Positions 1 through 8,519 of a DNA stretch of 64,000 nucleotides are shown here, one piece after another. Source of the stretch: Prosthecobacter sp. Lineage in GTDB: Bacteria > Verrucomicrobiota > Verrucomicrobiia > Verrucomicrobiales > Verrucomicrobiaceae. Positions within the stretch are counted from its first letter, which is position 1; every line of letters begins with the position of its first letter. A program made the translations under genes and the position numbers. The notes under the pieces are model-generated. The model saw only the letters and a list, made by a program, of their open reading frames with translations. It was not told where the DNA came from and did not search any database. The stretch lies in NCBI GenBank assembly GCA_019186985.1, contig JABARQ010000013.1:124001-188000 (forward strand), read 5' to 3'.

Positions 1-2552
1 AGAAAAAAAGCTTCTTCCCCGACGTGCCGGAGGGCACCTACTGGTTCCATCACCGCTGCTACATGGGCAAGGCGACGGAGAAGTTCCTCATCCCCAGCCG
101 CACCGGCATCGAGTATGTGGACATGGAGAAGCAGCACTGGGACCTCAACCACTGGGTGCGCGGCGCCTGCCTCTATGGCGTGATGCCCTGCAACGGCCTC
201 ACCTACGCCGGCCCGCACAACTGCGCCTGCTATCCCGAGGCGAAGCTGGACGGCATGAGCGTCATGGCCAGCACTCCCGTTCATCCGCTGCCTCCGCAGA
301 CGCCGGATTCTGAACGGCTCATCAAGGGCCCGGCCTTTGCCGCGGTCATCGAGGAAACCGAGCCCGACTCCGGCGACTGGCCGACCTACCGTGCCGACAA
401 CGCCCGCAGCGGCGCGGCGAAGAGCGACCTGAAAAAGGACCTGGGCATGGCCTGGGAGGTGAAGCTGACCCCGCCGCTCTCCACCACGACCACCGCCGCA
501 GGGCTGACCTTCGTGAGCGAGGTGGACCGGCACACCCTGCATGCCTTTGACGCGGCCACGGGCAGGCCGGCCTGGCGCTTCATCGCCGGCGGACGCATCG
601 ACTCGCCGCCGACCTGCTGGAAGGGGCGCGTGCTGTTTGGTGGCAAAGATGGTTATGTCTACTGCCTGCGCGCCGCCGACGGCGCCCTGGTCTGGAAGTT
701 CCAGGCGGCCCCCGGCCTGCTGCGCCATGGCGCCTGGGAGATGATGGAAAGCGTCTGGCCGGTGCACGGAAGCGTGCTGGTGGAGAAGGACCTGGTGAGC
801 TGCGTGGCGGGCCGGTCCTGCTTCCTGGACGGCGGCCTCTGGTTCTACCGCCTCGACGCCCGCACGGGCGCGATGCGCGTCAAGGTCAACTACGACGACA
901 AGGATCCTGAGACCGGCGGCGACCTCAACGACCGCCACAAGTCCCTGCAGATGCCCGTGGCCCTCAACGACATCCTCAGCAGCGACGGCAGGTGGACCTA
1001 CCTCCGCACCCAGAAGATCGGCGACGACGGCAGCCGTGTCGAAGTCGGGCCGGTGAGCGGCGACTTCGCCAAGCAGGGCGGAGCCCACAAGGGCGAGGGC
1101 TCCCATCTTTTCGCCCCGATGGGATTCCTGGACGACTCGAACTTCCACCGCAGCTACTGGGTCTATGGCAAAAGCTTTGCGGGCGGTCATGCGGGCTACT
1201 ACCAGGCCGGCAAGTACGCCCCGGCCGGGCGCATCCTGGTGCATGACGACAAGAACGTCTATTCCTACGGACGTGAGGCCCAGTACTACAAGTGGACGAC
1301 CACCATGGAGTACACCCTTTTCTCCACGCCCAAGACGCCGCCGGACGAGGCGTATGAACCGGCTGAAGCCGTCACTCCCCGGGTGGGCAACAGCCTGGTG
1401 CTCGGACCTGACGGCCAGCCGCTGCCGAACCAAAACCAGGTCAACGAAAACAAGGCTGCCAAGGCCGGGGCCAAAAAGGGCAGGGGCGGGGCGAAGGGCA
1501 ATGCTGTCGCCAAGGGAAAAGGCAAGGGCGCTGCGGCTCCGGTCAACGCACCTGTGCCGGGCTCCGTGCTGTTCCCCGCCCATGAGGCGCTCAACCCGAC
1601 GAAGTCGGCGCTCACCGTTGAAGCCTGGGTGTATCCCGACAGGGCGGGCGGCACCGTCATGCATCATGGCGGTCCTCTTCAGGGCTTTGCCCTGGACATC
1701 CGGGAGAAGAAGCCGCAGCTCCATGTGCGCAGTGATTCGAAGCTGAGCAGCATCGTCTCCGCCGAGGCCCTGACGGACGGCTGGCATCATCTGGCGGGTA
1801 CGGTCGGCCTTGACGGCAGGATGGCGCTTTACATCGACGGCAAGCTGGTGACCGAGGGTGCAGGAACGACCATTGCCGACAAGCCGGCACGCCCGATGTA
1901 CCTGGGCAATGGCGAAGGGGCCGCCGAAGGCAGTGCGGGAGGCTTCAGCGGCCTGCTGGACCAGTTCGCCCTGTATCACAAGGCGCTGACGCCCGCCGAG
2001 GTTCAGCAGAGGTTTGAAATGCCGGACGTGAAGCCAGCGGATGCGATTTTGTTCTGCAGCTTCGACAACGGCGACAGCCGTGATTCAGGGCCTAACGGCA
2101 TCCATGGCATCGGTGCCGGCGTGGAGACCGGCAAGGGCAAGGTGGGCGGTGCGCTATGGTTCAAGGGAGCCGGCGCGGGCAAGGGTGGCGTGCCTGAGAA
2201 AGGCAGCTTTGTGAAGCACACCTGGGATCGCTTTGTTCCCATCGTGGCGCGCAGCATGGCCCTTGCGGGCAAGACGGTGCTGGTCAGCGGCCCGCCGGAC
2301 ACCATTGATGAAGAGTACGCCTTCGAGCGCCTGGCGGCAAAGGATCCGGAAATCCTCAAGGAGCTGGAGGAGCAGAACGAGGCCCTGGAAGGACGGCGCG
2401 GCGCGAAGATGTGGGCAGTAAATGTCGAGACGGGCGAGCAGAGCACCGGCCTCGACCTCACCAGCCCGCCCGTCTGGGACGGCATCACTGTCGCGCAGGG
2501 CCGTGTTTATGTCAGCACCGTTGACGGTCGCCTGCAGTGCTTTGGGAAGTGA
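1..2552 (+). CDS. PQQ-like beta-propeller protein with LamG domain (5' truncated)
   Basis: The frame is open to the left edge, so the true start lies outside the window; a GTG at 24 is only the first in-window start codon. The visible 842 residues begin with a Cys-rich stretch (residues about 10-75) typical of the end of a PQQ-like propeller region. Propeller blades follow, with motifs such as DWPTYRADNARSG and HAFDAATGRPAWRF (about 115-215). A Lys/Ala/Gly-rich linker lies at about 475-515 and a LamG/concanavalin-like domain at about 520-680. The protein ends with another propeller blade (VYVSTVDGRLQCFGK). Secreted proteins of this build are common in Verrucomicrobia and Planctomycetes. Enzymatic activity cannot be told from sequence; a structural or carbohydrate-binding role is inferred. 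Confidence 0.8.
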   Translation, partial: KKSFFPDVPEGTYWFHHRCYMGKATEKFLIPSRTGIEYVDMEKQHWDLNHWVRGACLYGVMPCNGLTYAGPHNCACYPEAKLDGMSVMASTPVHPLPPQTPDSERLIKGPAFAAVIEETEPDSGDWPTYRADNARSGAAKSDLKKDLGMAWEVKLTPPLSTTTTAAGLTFVSEVDRHTLHAFDAATGRPAWRFIAGGRIDSPPTCWKGRVLFGGKDGYVYCLRAADGALVWKFQAAPGLLRHGAWEMMESVWPVHGSVLVEKDLVSCVAGRSCFLDGGLWFYRLDARTGAMRVKVNYDDKDPETGGDLNDRHKSLQMPVALNDILSSDGRWTYLRTQKIGDDGSRVEVGPVSGDFAKQGGAHKGEGSHLFAPMGFLDDSNFHRSYWVYGKSFAGGHAGYYQAGKYAPAGRILVHDDKNVYSYGREAQYYKWTTTMEYTLFSTPKTPPDEAYEPAEAVTPRVGNSLVLGPDGQPLPNQNQVNENKAAKAGAKKGRGGAKGNAVAKGKGKGAAAPVNAPVPGSVLFPAHEALNPTKSALTVEAWVYPDRAGGTVMHHGGPLQGFALDIREKKPQLHVRSDSKLSSIVSAEALTDGWHHLAGTVGLDGRMALYIDGKLVTEGAGTTIADKPARPMYLGNGEGAAEGSAGGFSGLLDQFALYHKALTPAEVQQRFEMPDVKPADAILFCSFDNGDSRDSGPNGIHGIGAGVETGKGKVGGALWFKGAGAGKGGVPEKGSFVKHTWDRFVPIVARSMALAGKTVLVSGPPDTIDEEYAFERLAAKDPEILKELEEQNEALEGRRGAKMWAVNVETGEQSTGLDLTSPPVWDGITVAQGRVYVSTVDGRLQCFGK

Positions 2553-2726
2553 GGGCGAAGCGAGGCGTGAACGTCCAATACCCGAGCCCCAATGACCAAG
2601 GAATGACTCAATAGGCGAAGGTTCAGGCGGGTCTCGGCTCGGGATCGAGTGAAGGAACCTTGTCGCCCAGCCCTGAGATTTGAACCTTGGGTCTTCCATG
2701 GGCATTGGTTCCTGAACGTTGGACAT

Positions 2727-2762
2727 TCATGTTCAGGCGCCCTGAAGATCGCCTGAACATGA
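2727..2762. terminator. 13-bp perfect hairpin between convergent genes
   Basis: Positions 2727-2739 and 2750-2762 are perfect reverse complements (13 bp) around a 10-nt loop. The hairpin sits 14 bp beyond the stop of the minus-strand mutase and 175 bp beyond the plus-strand gene. It has no T tract on either strand, so it may be a bidirectional terminator or an RNA-stabilising structure. Confidence 0.5.
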
Positions 2763-2775
2763 CGCACCTTTCCAT

Positions 2776-4740
2776 TCACGACAGCCGTGCTTCGATGTCC
2801 TTTTCCAGCCAGGTCCACAGGCTGTCGAGGGAGGCGCGGACGCTGACTTTGGCGGCGGCGAGATCCTCTCTGCTGAGCTTCTGGCCGGCGGCGGGCACCT
2901 GGCGGGCAAACATGTAATACTTGATCTTGGGCTCGGTGCCGGAGGGGCGGACGGCAAAGCTGCGGCCGTCGGCGAGGTCCACAAAGAGCATCTTCTCGGT
3001 GGCGATGGCCTCGCCCTCCTCGTCGAGGATGCCGGGCTTGCGATAGTCGCGCACGGCGGTGACGGCGCTGCCATCGACCTGGGTGGGCGGGGTGGCGCCG
3101 TAGCTGTCGGCCAGGCGGGAGATCTGTGCGGCGCCGCTGGCGCCCTCGAAGACCTTGCTCTGGTTCACTTCCAGAAAGTAGCCGACATCAGCGTAAACTT
3201 CGTCGAGCAGGCCTGCGACGGTGAGTCCCTTGCTGGCGGCGTAGGCGGCGAGCTCGGCAAACATGACCACGGCTCCGTTGCCGTCCTTGTCGCGGCTGAA
3301 GTCGTCGCCCATGTAGCCGTAGCTTTCCTCGCCGCCGAAGACGAGGAACTTGCTGTGCTGGAGGCGTGCGGCGCGGGAGTCGGCGGCCTTGAGGTCGCGG
3401 TACACGGCACGGATGTCCTCAGGCAGGGCGGCTTCGTATTTGGCGAGCTTGGCGCTGATCCACTTGAAGCCGGTGAGGGTGTTGATGCACTGCACGCCGA
3501 ACCGCGCGGCGATGGTGTCCTGCATCGGGCTGGTGACAAAGGTTTTCAGGAAGACGGCGCGCTGCTTGTTCGAGTCGTTCAGGATGCCGAGGTCGAACAT
3601 GGTTTTCAGGCGGTACCAGCCCATGAGGGAGCCGGTCTGGTTGCCGGTGAGCAGGACCATCTCACCCTTTTCATTGCGGACGCCGACGCCCATGCGGTCG
3701 CAGTCCGGGTCGGTGCCGATGATGATGTCCGCGCCCTCCTTGTTGGCGAGATCGACCGCCATCTTGAGGGCGGAGGCATTTTCCGGATTGGGGGACTTCA
3801 CCGTGGGAAAGCGTCCGTCACGGACGTCCTGCTCGGGCACGGTCAGGAAGTTGAAGCCGAGCTTTTTGAGCAGCACAGGTACGAGCACGCCGCCGGTGCC
3901 GTGCAGGGCGGTGTAGACGATCTTGAGCTTTCTGGCGGCCTCCTGCTTCAGCAGTTCGGGCTGGAGCATCATGGTCTCGACGCGTTCGAGGTACTGGGCG
4001 TCCATGTCCTCGCCAAGGAGGGTGATTTTGCCCTGCTGGTCGGCGGGCAGCGGCGTGTAGGCCTCGTCCTTGATGGCGTTCACCTCCTTGATGATGCCGC
4101 TGGCGTGGGGTTCCACGATGCCGGCGCCGTCGTTGAAGTTGACCTTGTAGCCGTTGTCATGCGGTGGGTTGTGGCTGGCGGTGAGCATGACACCGGCGTC
4201 GGCCCGCAGCTGACGGACGGCGAAGCTCATCTCCGGCGTGGCCCGGCAGCCGTCGAACAGGTAGACATCCGCCCCGTTTTCGATGGCGATCTGGGCGCAG
4301 CGTCTGGCGAACTCGGGGGAGAACAGGCGGGTGTCGTGGCTGAAGACGATCGCGGGCCTGCCCTCCAGGCCAGCCTTGGCGCGCCAGGCCTTGCAGTAGG
4401 TCACCAGGCCCCGGGTGGCCCGGCCGACGTTGTAGTAGTTCATGGCGTTCGTGCCGACGCAGGGGTGGTCGGGCTGCTGGTCGGCGGGGGCCTGGCCGCG
4501 TTCGGCCTGGGTCACGATCTTGCCCAGGGTTCGGCCGCGCAGGCCTCCGGTGCCGAATTTCAGCGCCTGGAAGAAGCGGTCGTTCAGCTCTTCCCAGGCT
4601 CCGGAACCGGCGAGTTCTTCAATGCTGGCGCGGTAAACCGGGTTGCTGCTGGCGGCGAGGAGGGCCTGGATGTTTTCCAGGCTGGATTTCAGAAGCTGAC
4701 CGGAATCAGCGGCGGACTGGAGAGTGGCTTCGAGAGACAT
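2776..4740 (-). CDS. Phosphoglucomutase/phosphomannomutase (alpha-D-phosphohexomutase family)
   Basis: This 654-residue cytosolic enzyme interconverts hexose 1- and 6-phosphates. All four family signatures are present: the active-site serine loop TASHNPP (Ser189), the metal loop DPDCDR (344-349), the sugar-binding loop GGEESYGYM, and the phosphate-binding loop RPSGTEPKIKYY near the C-terminus. The ATG at 4740 starts MSLEATLQ and gives the usual length; the frame stays open further upstream to 4917, but that part resembles no family member. A short insert (about residues 80-95) separates the first strand from NAMNYYNVG. Whether glucose or mannose phosphate is preferred cannot be told from motifs alone. 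It stands alone on the minus strand, convergent with the LamG gene. Confidence 0.93.
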   Translation of the reverse strand: MSLEATLQSAADSGQLLKSSLENIQALLAASSNPVYRASIEELAGSGAWEELNDRFFQALKFGTGGLRGRTLGKIVTQAERGQAPADQQPDHPCVGTNAMNYYNVGRATRGLVTYCKAWRAKAGLEGRPAIVFSHDTRLFSPEFARRCAQIAIENGADVYLFDGCRATPEMSFAVRQLRADAGVMLTASHNPPHDNGYKVNFNDGAGIVEPHASGIIKEVNAIKDEAYTPLPADQQGKITLLGEDMDAQYLERVETMMLQPELLKQEAARKLKIVYTALHGTGGVLVPVLLKKLGFNFLTVPEQDVRDGRFPTVKSPNPENASALKMAVDLANKEGADIIIGTDPDCDRMGVGVRNEKGEMVLLTGNQTGSLMGWYRLKTMFDLGILNDSNKQRAVFLKTFVTSPMQDTIAARFGVQCINTLTGFKWISAKLAKYEAALPEDIRAVYRDLKAADSRAARLQHSKFLVFGGEESYGYMGDDFSRDKDGNGAVVMFAELAAYAASKGLTVAGLLDEVYADVGYFLEVNQSKVFEGASGAAQISRLADSYGATPPTQVDGSAVTAVRDYRKPGILDEEGEAIATEKMLFVDLADGRSFAVRPSGTEPKIKYYMFARQVPAAGQKLSREDLAAAKVSVRASLDSLWTWLEKDIEARLS

Positions 4741-5451
4741 GGCGGGTATTTGGGAAAGCTTGGCAGGGTTGCAAAAAGCGGGCCGAGAATAGCGGCTCAC
4801 CGCCGCTTGGCAATCCTTGTGCATTGGAGGTTTCTGCGGTCGTTGGAAGGGGGGAATGCGTTGTTGGCCCGCCTGTGTGAAGAAACGTGAAGAATCAAGC
4901 TGTCCGCAGAGGCCCATGTCATGGCTGGAACTTCATTTAGAATCACAAAAAGATGGCCGATGCTGAGATTTCATGAGATTCCGGCAGGCGGAGTTTTTCA
5001 CAGTCAATTCAAAACCATTAGGGCAGTCACCTGGGGGCGGGTATCGATAGGCGGAAACCTCTATGAAAACTTGAATCGCCTGGGCTGGATGGTTCTATAT
5101 TGTTGATGATGAATGTTTTGAGTTTGAATTGGAGGGGGCGATGCCGACGTGGATCGGCTTGGTGGCCAGCCCATGAACTTGGGAGCTCAGGTGACGATTT
5201 TGTTGGGTTCCACGCTTTGTCTAAAGACGTTCCACGCATGCCTTGGGGCATGGTGGCAAACCTGTCGGCCAGTGGTTTTTTTCGAGTAAGAACGCACTTG
5301 AATAACTCTGCGCAGCTTGTGAACAACCTGTGAACAGGTGTTAAAAGGAGGGGTCTGAAAGGAGGGTCTGCTGCTGAATCTGCCTCCGGTGTTCAAAAGC
5401 CTTGTCCAAACTCGCCATCTGTCTGCCTATCCGTGTAGATTTTGATTTGCC
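4741..5451. other. 711-bp intergenic region, no gene recognised
   Basis: This gap lies between the divergent mutase and sigma factor genes. Its right half (about 4900-5450) is richer in A+T than the flanking genes. Several short frames of 60-100 codons occur on both strands, but none has coding-like composition or recognisable content. I see no tRNA or known RNA. The region probably holds promoters for both neighbours; the 12-mer TGTGAACAGGTG at 5329-5340 recurs upstream of 58858. Confidence 0.5.
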
Positions 5452-5973
5452 ATGGCCGAAGCTGACCGAACCACCGCCTTTCTGGAATTGCTCACGACGC
5501 ATGAGCGGGCGTTGTCGATTTATGTTCACAGCCTGGTGCCTCGGGACACGGCGGCTGAGGACATCCTGCAGCAGACCAAGATGCTGCTCTGGAAGCATTT
5601 TGATGATTTCCAGGTTGGGACGAATTTTCTGGCATGGGCGAGAAAGACGGCCTTTCACCAGATTCTCACCCATCGGCGGCAGAAGAAGCGTGAACATCTG
5701 CCGCTGGATGAAGTGGCCTTGAAGGCGCTGGGGATGGCGGTGACGCAGCTGGCCGGTGACGTTTCCCTGCGGCAGGAGGCGTTGCGGACCTGCCTGGCCC
5801 GCCTGCCGAAGGAACATCGCCAGCTCGTGCAGCTGCGCTATTATGAAGACCTGGAGATTGATCAGGTGGCCGAGAAGCTGCGCCGTACGGCCGGGGCCGT
5901 CTATCGAGCGCTCAGCCGTGTGCGGATGAGCCTGATGGAATGCGTGGAGCGGCAGATTGCCCATGAAGCCTGA
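5452..5973 (+). CDS. RNA polymerase sigma factor, ECF-like (Rhodopirellula/Verrucomicrobium type)
   Basis: A 173-residue sigma-70 family factor. Region 2 (about residues 12-75) includes AAEDILQQTKMLLWKHFDDF and NFLAWARKTAFHQIL. Region 4 (about 110-165) carries a helix-turn-helix around LEIDQVAEKLRRTAGAVYRA. There is no region 1 or 3, so it belongs to the extracytoplasmic-function group, in the subfamily expanded in Planctomycetes and Verrucomicrobia. The ATG at 5452 gives a normal N-terminus. It lies 18 bp upstream of a membrane-anchored FecR-like protein in the same direction. By analogy with other such pairs, that protein probably controls it; the signal is unknown. Confidence 0.9.
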   Translation: MAEADRTTAFLELLTTHERALSIYVHSLVPRDTAAEDILQQTKMLLWKHFDDFQVGTNFLAWARKTAFHQILTHRRQKKREHLPLDEVALKALGMAVTQLAGDVSLRQEALRTCLARLPKEHRQLVQLRYYEDLEIDQVAEKLRRTAGAVYRALSRVRMSLMECVERQIAHEA

Positions 5974-5991
5974 ACTCTGGAGACTAAAATC

Positions 5992-7422
5992 ATGACACCT
6001 GTCGAACAATGGAAGCTGCTGGAACTTTGGGAGCGTGCGCGCTCTGGAGGGCTGAGCGATGAGGAGGCCGCCCGGCTGAACCAGTTGATTCTGGAAGACA
6101 GGGCCGCCCGGGAGATGCTGGCCAGGTCCGCCCTGCTGGATGCGGAGCTCGGTCACCTGGATGAACGTGATTTTCAGCATGAGACGGCTCCGGCCGCCCC
6201 CATGGCTGCAAAACCGGCCTGGCGGTGGCATTTTCTGACGGCCGCCGCTGCGGCCCTGGCTGTTCTGGGCACGGTATGGCTTACGGATGAAACGCCGGAC
6301 ACGGTGGCGACCCTGGCGCGCGCCCGTTCCTGCAAGTGGGGCAACAGCGCCCTGCCAACCGTGGAAGGGGCGCGTCTGACGGCGGGGACGCTGGAGCTTC
6401 TGGAGGGGATGGCAACGCTCAAGTTTGAAAGCGGTGCCGAGGTCACCCTGGAAGCCCCGGTCAGCCTGGAAGTCATCTCCAAGATGGAATGCCGGGTGAA
6501 AAAGGGGACCGTGGTGGCGGAAGTTCCTCCACAGGCCAAGGGCTTCACCATCCAGACTCCGGAAACCAAGGTGGTGGACTGGGGGACGCGCTTTGGCGTG
6601 AGCGCCAGCGAGGATGGCAAGTGCCTCGTCCATGTGATCGACGGCCTGGTCGAGGTGCAGCGTGAGGGAGAGTCCCAGTCGCGTGAACTGCGGGCCGGGC
6701 AGCGTGTGGACTATGGCGGTTTTCTCGCCGGAGCGGTCAATCCGGATGCGAGCCGTGACGACCAGCCGGAACCGGGACGCTGGCTGCCCGAGGCCATCCG
6801 TGACCTGGGTGACGGCTGGCAGGCGGTGACGAGCGGCTACGGGGAAGGGCGCGACTCCTGGATTCAGTCGGGTGGAAGCGTTCGTGCCACTGGCAGGGAG
6901 TCGTTTCTGCGTGTGAAACACAGCTCCCACGACACCAAGCTCGACCGCAAGGCCTATGTGGCCTTTGACCTGTCGCGTTTCAAAGGGAGGCGTGTGGTGG
7001 AGGCCGAGTTCGTCATCCATGTGGAGCCGAGCGAACTGGGTTTTGCCTCGCTGGTTCCGGACGCCTTGTTCACGGTTCACGCCCTGACTGATGAAAGTCA
7101 GGAGAACTGGAAGGAGGACGGCCTGACCTGGAGCCAGGCTCCGGCGCATGATGAAGACCCGGCGCACCGGACGCTGCCCAATCCCGGCCAGTCTGTGAAG
7201 GTGGGGGAGTTCATCGTTCCGCAGGGCACGACGCGCGGGGCGTTCACCGTTCGTGGTGAGGCGCTTGCCGAAGCCCTTCGTGCCGACACCAACGGCAGCA
7301 TGACCTTCATCATCTGCCGGCAGACGGATGAAACGGCGCGCAACGGCCTGGCGCATGCCTTTGCCAGCCGTGAAAACACGCACAACAACCCCCCGACGCT
7401 GCGGGTTCGTCTGGAGGAGTAG
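5992..7422 (+). CDS. FecR-like anti-sigma/DNRLRE-domain membrane protein
   Basis: A 476-residue protein downstream of the ECF sigma gene. The cytoplasmic N-terminus (1-75) resembles the short anti-sigma segment of FecR-type regulators in this phylum (LWERARSGGLSDEEAARLNQ). A single membrane helix spans about 79-97. The periplasmic part contains a FecR-like domain (about 125-215; VDWGTRFGVSA) and a C-terminal DNRLRE-type beta-sandwich (about 290-476; KAYVAFDLSRFKGRRVVEAE). Its position and build suggest it senses an extracytoplasmic condition and restrains the sigma factor. Fusion of a FecR domain to a surface-type DNRLRE module suggests the sensor reaches wall or matrix polymers; that is inference. 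Confidence 0.85.
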   Translation: MTPVEQWKLLELWERARSGGLSDEEAARLNQLILEDRAAREMLARSALLDAELGHLDERDFQHETAPAAPMAAKPAWRWHFLTAAAAALAVLGTVWLTDETPDTVATLARARSCKWGNSALPTVEGARLTAGTLELLEGMATLKFESGAEVTLEAPVSLEVISKMECRVKKGTVVAEVPPQAKGFTIQTPETKVVDWGTRFGVSASEDGKCLVHVIDGLVEVQREGESQSRELRAGQRVDYGGFLAGAVNPDASRDDQPEPGRWLPEAIRDLGDGWQAVTSGYGEGRDSWIQSGGSVRATGRESFLRVKHSSHDTKLDRKAYVAFDLSRFKGRRVVEAEFVIHVEPSELGFASLVPDALFTVHALTDESQENWKEDGLTWSQAPAHDEDPAHRTLPNPGQSVKVGEFIVPQGTTRGAFTVRGEALAEALRADTNGSMTFIICRQTDETARNGLAHAFASRENTHNNPPTLRVRLEE

Positions 7423-7431
7423 GCGGTTGGA

Positions 7432-8340
7432 TCAGGCCCAGAGGTTCTGCGGATAGGCGCCGGAGGCCACCAGGGCGCGGATCGACGCCACGACATCGGC
7501 CTTGTCCTCGGGGTAGGTCACGCCAAACCAGGAGTCGTTCGACTCAAGCACCTTCACGTCGGCCCTGCCCGCCTTGATGAGGTCATCGACGACCTTCGGG
7601 GCGTAGCATTCGGCCTTCAGATCGGTGCCGTTCACCTTCAGGAATTCCGTGAAGGCCGTGCGCAGATGCCCGAACAGGCCGGGGGTGAAGCCGAAGAAGT
7701 TCATCGACACCACCTCCTCGCCGGTCAGTGGCAGGGCAGGGTCGGTTTCACGGTTCTCCGCACCCGTCGGGGTCTTGAAGATCTTGGTCATTTCGGTGAT
7801 GGAGGCCAGCATGCCGCCGGCATCGCGGGTGCAGACGCCGCGGGCCACGCTGCCATGGTCGGACAGGGTGTTCTTCAGGTAGTAACCGACCATCGAGTAG
7901 TGGTCGATGCCGTCATCGGGGCGGGGGGCGGTGAGGTTTGCGGCCATCTTCGCAAAGGCGTCGCGGCCGTAGAAGTCGTCGGCGTTGATCATCAGGAAGG
8001 GCTCGTGAACCACCTTTTCGGCGGCAAGGACGGCGTGCGCCGTGCCCCAGGGCTTGGTGCGGCCTTCCGGCACGGTGAAGCCGGCCGGCAGGTCGTTGAT
8101 GTCCTGGAAGGCGTAGTCCACCTGGATGCGGTTGCCAAAGCGTGCGCCGATCTGCGAGCGGAACTGCTCCTCAAAGTCGCGACGGATGACGAAGACCACC
8201 TTGCCGAACCCGGCGCGGACGGCGTCGAAGACCGAGTAGTCGAGCACGACTTCTCCGGAAGGGCCCATGGCGTCGAGCTGCTTGAGGCCGCCATAACGGC
8301 TGCCCATGCCGGCAGCGAGGATGAGAAGGGTGGGGTTCAT
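7432..8340 (-). CDS. Sugar-phosphate nucleotidyltransferase
   Basis: A 302-residue protein with the nucleotidyltransferase N-terminus LILAAGMGSRYGGLKQLDAM (about residues 5-24), a G-rich NTP-binding loop. A product/metal-binding region follows around MINADDFYGRDAF (about 120). Family members couple a sugar 1-phosphate to NTP, making an activated sugar plus pyrophosphate. The substrate cannot be read from the sequence. The product is probably cytoplasmic and feeds wall or exopolysaccharide synthesis. It converges on the FecR-like gene with a gap of only 9 bp and diverges from the cytochrome peroxidase. Confidence 0.85.
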   Translation of the reverse strand: MNPTLLILAAGMGSRYGGLKQLDAMGPSGEVVLDYSVFDAVRAGFGKVVFVIRRDFEEQFRSQIGARFGNRIQVDYAFQDINDLPAGFTVPEGRTKPWGTAHAVLAAEKVVHEPFLMINADDFYGRDAFAKMAANLTAPRPDDGIDHYSMVGYYLKNTLSDHGSVARGVCTRDAGGMLASITEMTKIFKTPTGAENRETDPALPLTGEEVVSMNFFGFTPGLFGHLRTAFTEFLKVNGTDLKAECYAPKVVDDLIKAGRADVKVLESNDSWFGVTYPEDKADVVASIRALVASGAYPQNLWA

Positions 8341-8519
8341 GAATTTGAAAGGGGCCTGGAGGGGCGCGGATTCATGGACGGAGGATTGAGGCCGTCAACA
8401 GGTGACTCGACCCGCCATTGTCTCGGAGTGAACGCCGATTGTGGTGAAATCCCTGATTGCTTGCGATCTTTGCAACCCTGATTGATCAGGACGCGTTTTT
8501 TCCTCGACCTCACAGACCC

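Noticed and set aside
3355..4890. Long open frame on the plus strand opposite the phosphohexomutase gene
   Set aside because: It mirrors a gene with all family motifs on the other strand, and its Ala/Gly/Val/His-rich translation is typical of antisense frames in GC-rich DNA.
4921..5396. Several 60-100 codon frames in the gap before the sigma factor
   Set aside because: They overlap one another on both strands and none shows coding-like composition or homology I can recognise.
5341..7383. 680-codon open frame on the minus strand opposite the sigma factor and FecR-like genes
   Set aside because: It is antisense to two recognised genes, and its Arg/His/Gln/Pro-rich composition has no domain resemblance.
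8457..8519. TTG at 8457 as the start of the cytochrome peroxidase
   Set aside because: It would hide the signal peptide that begins at ATG 8520.
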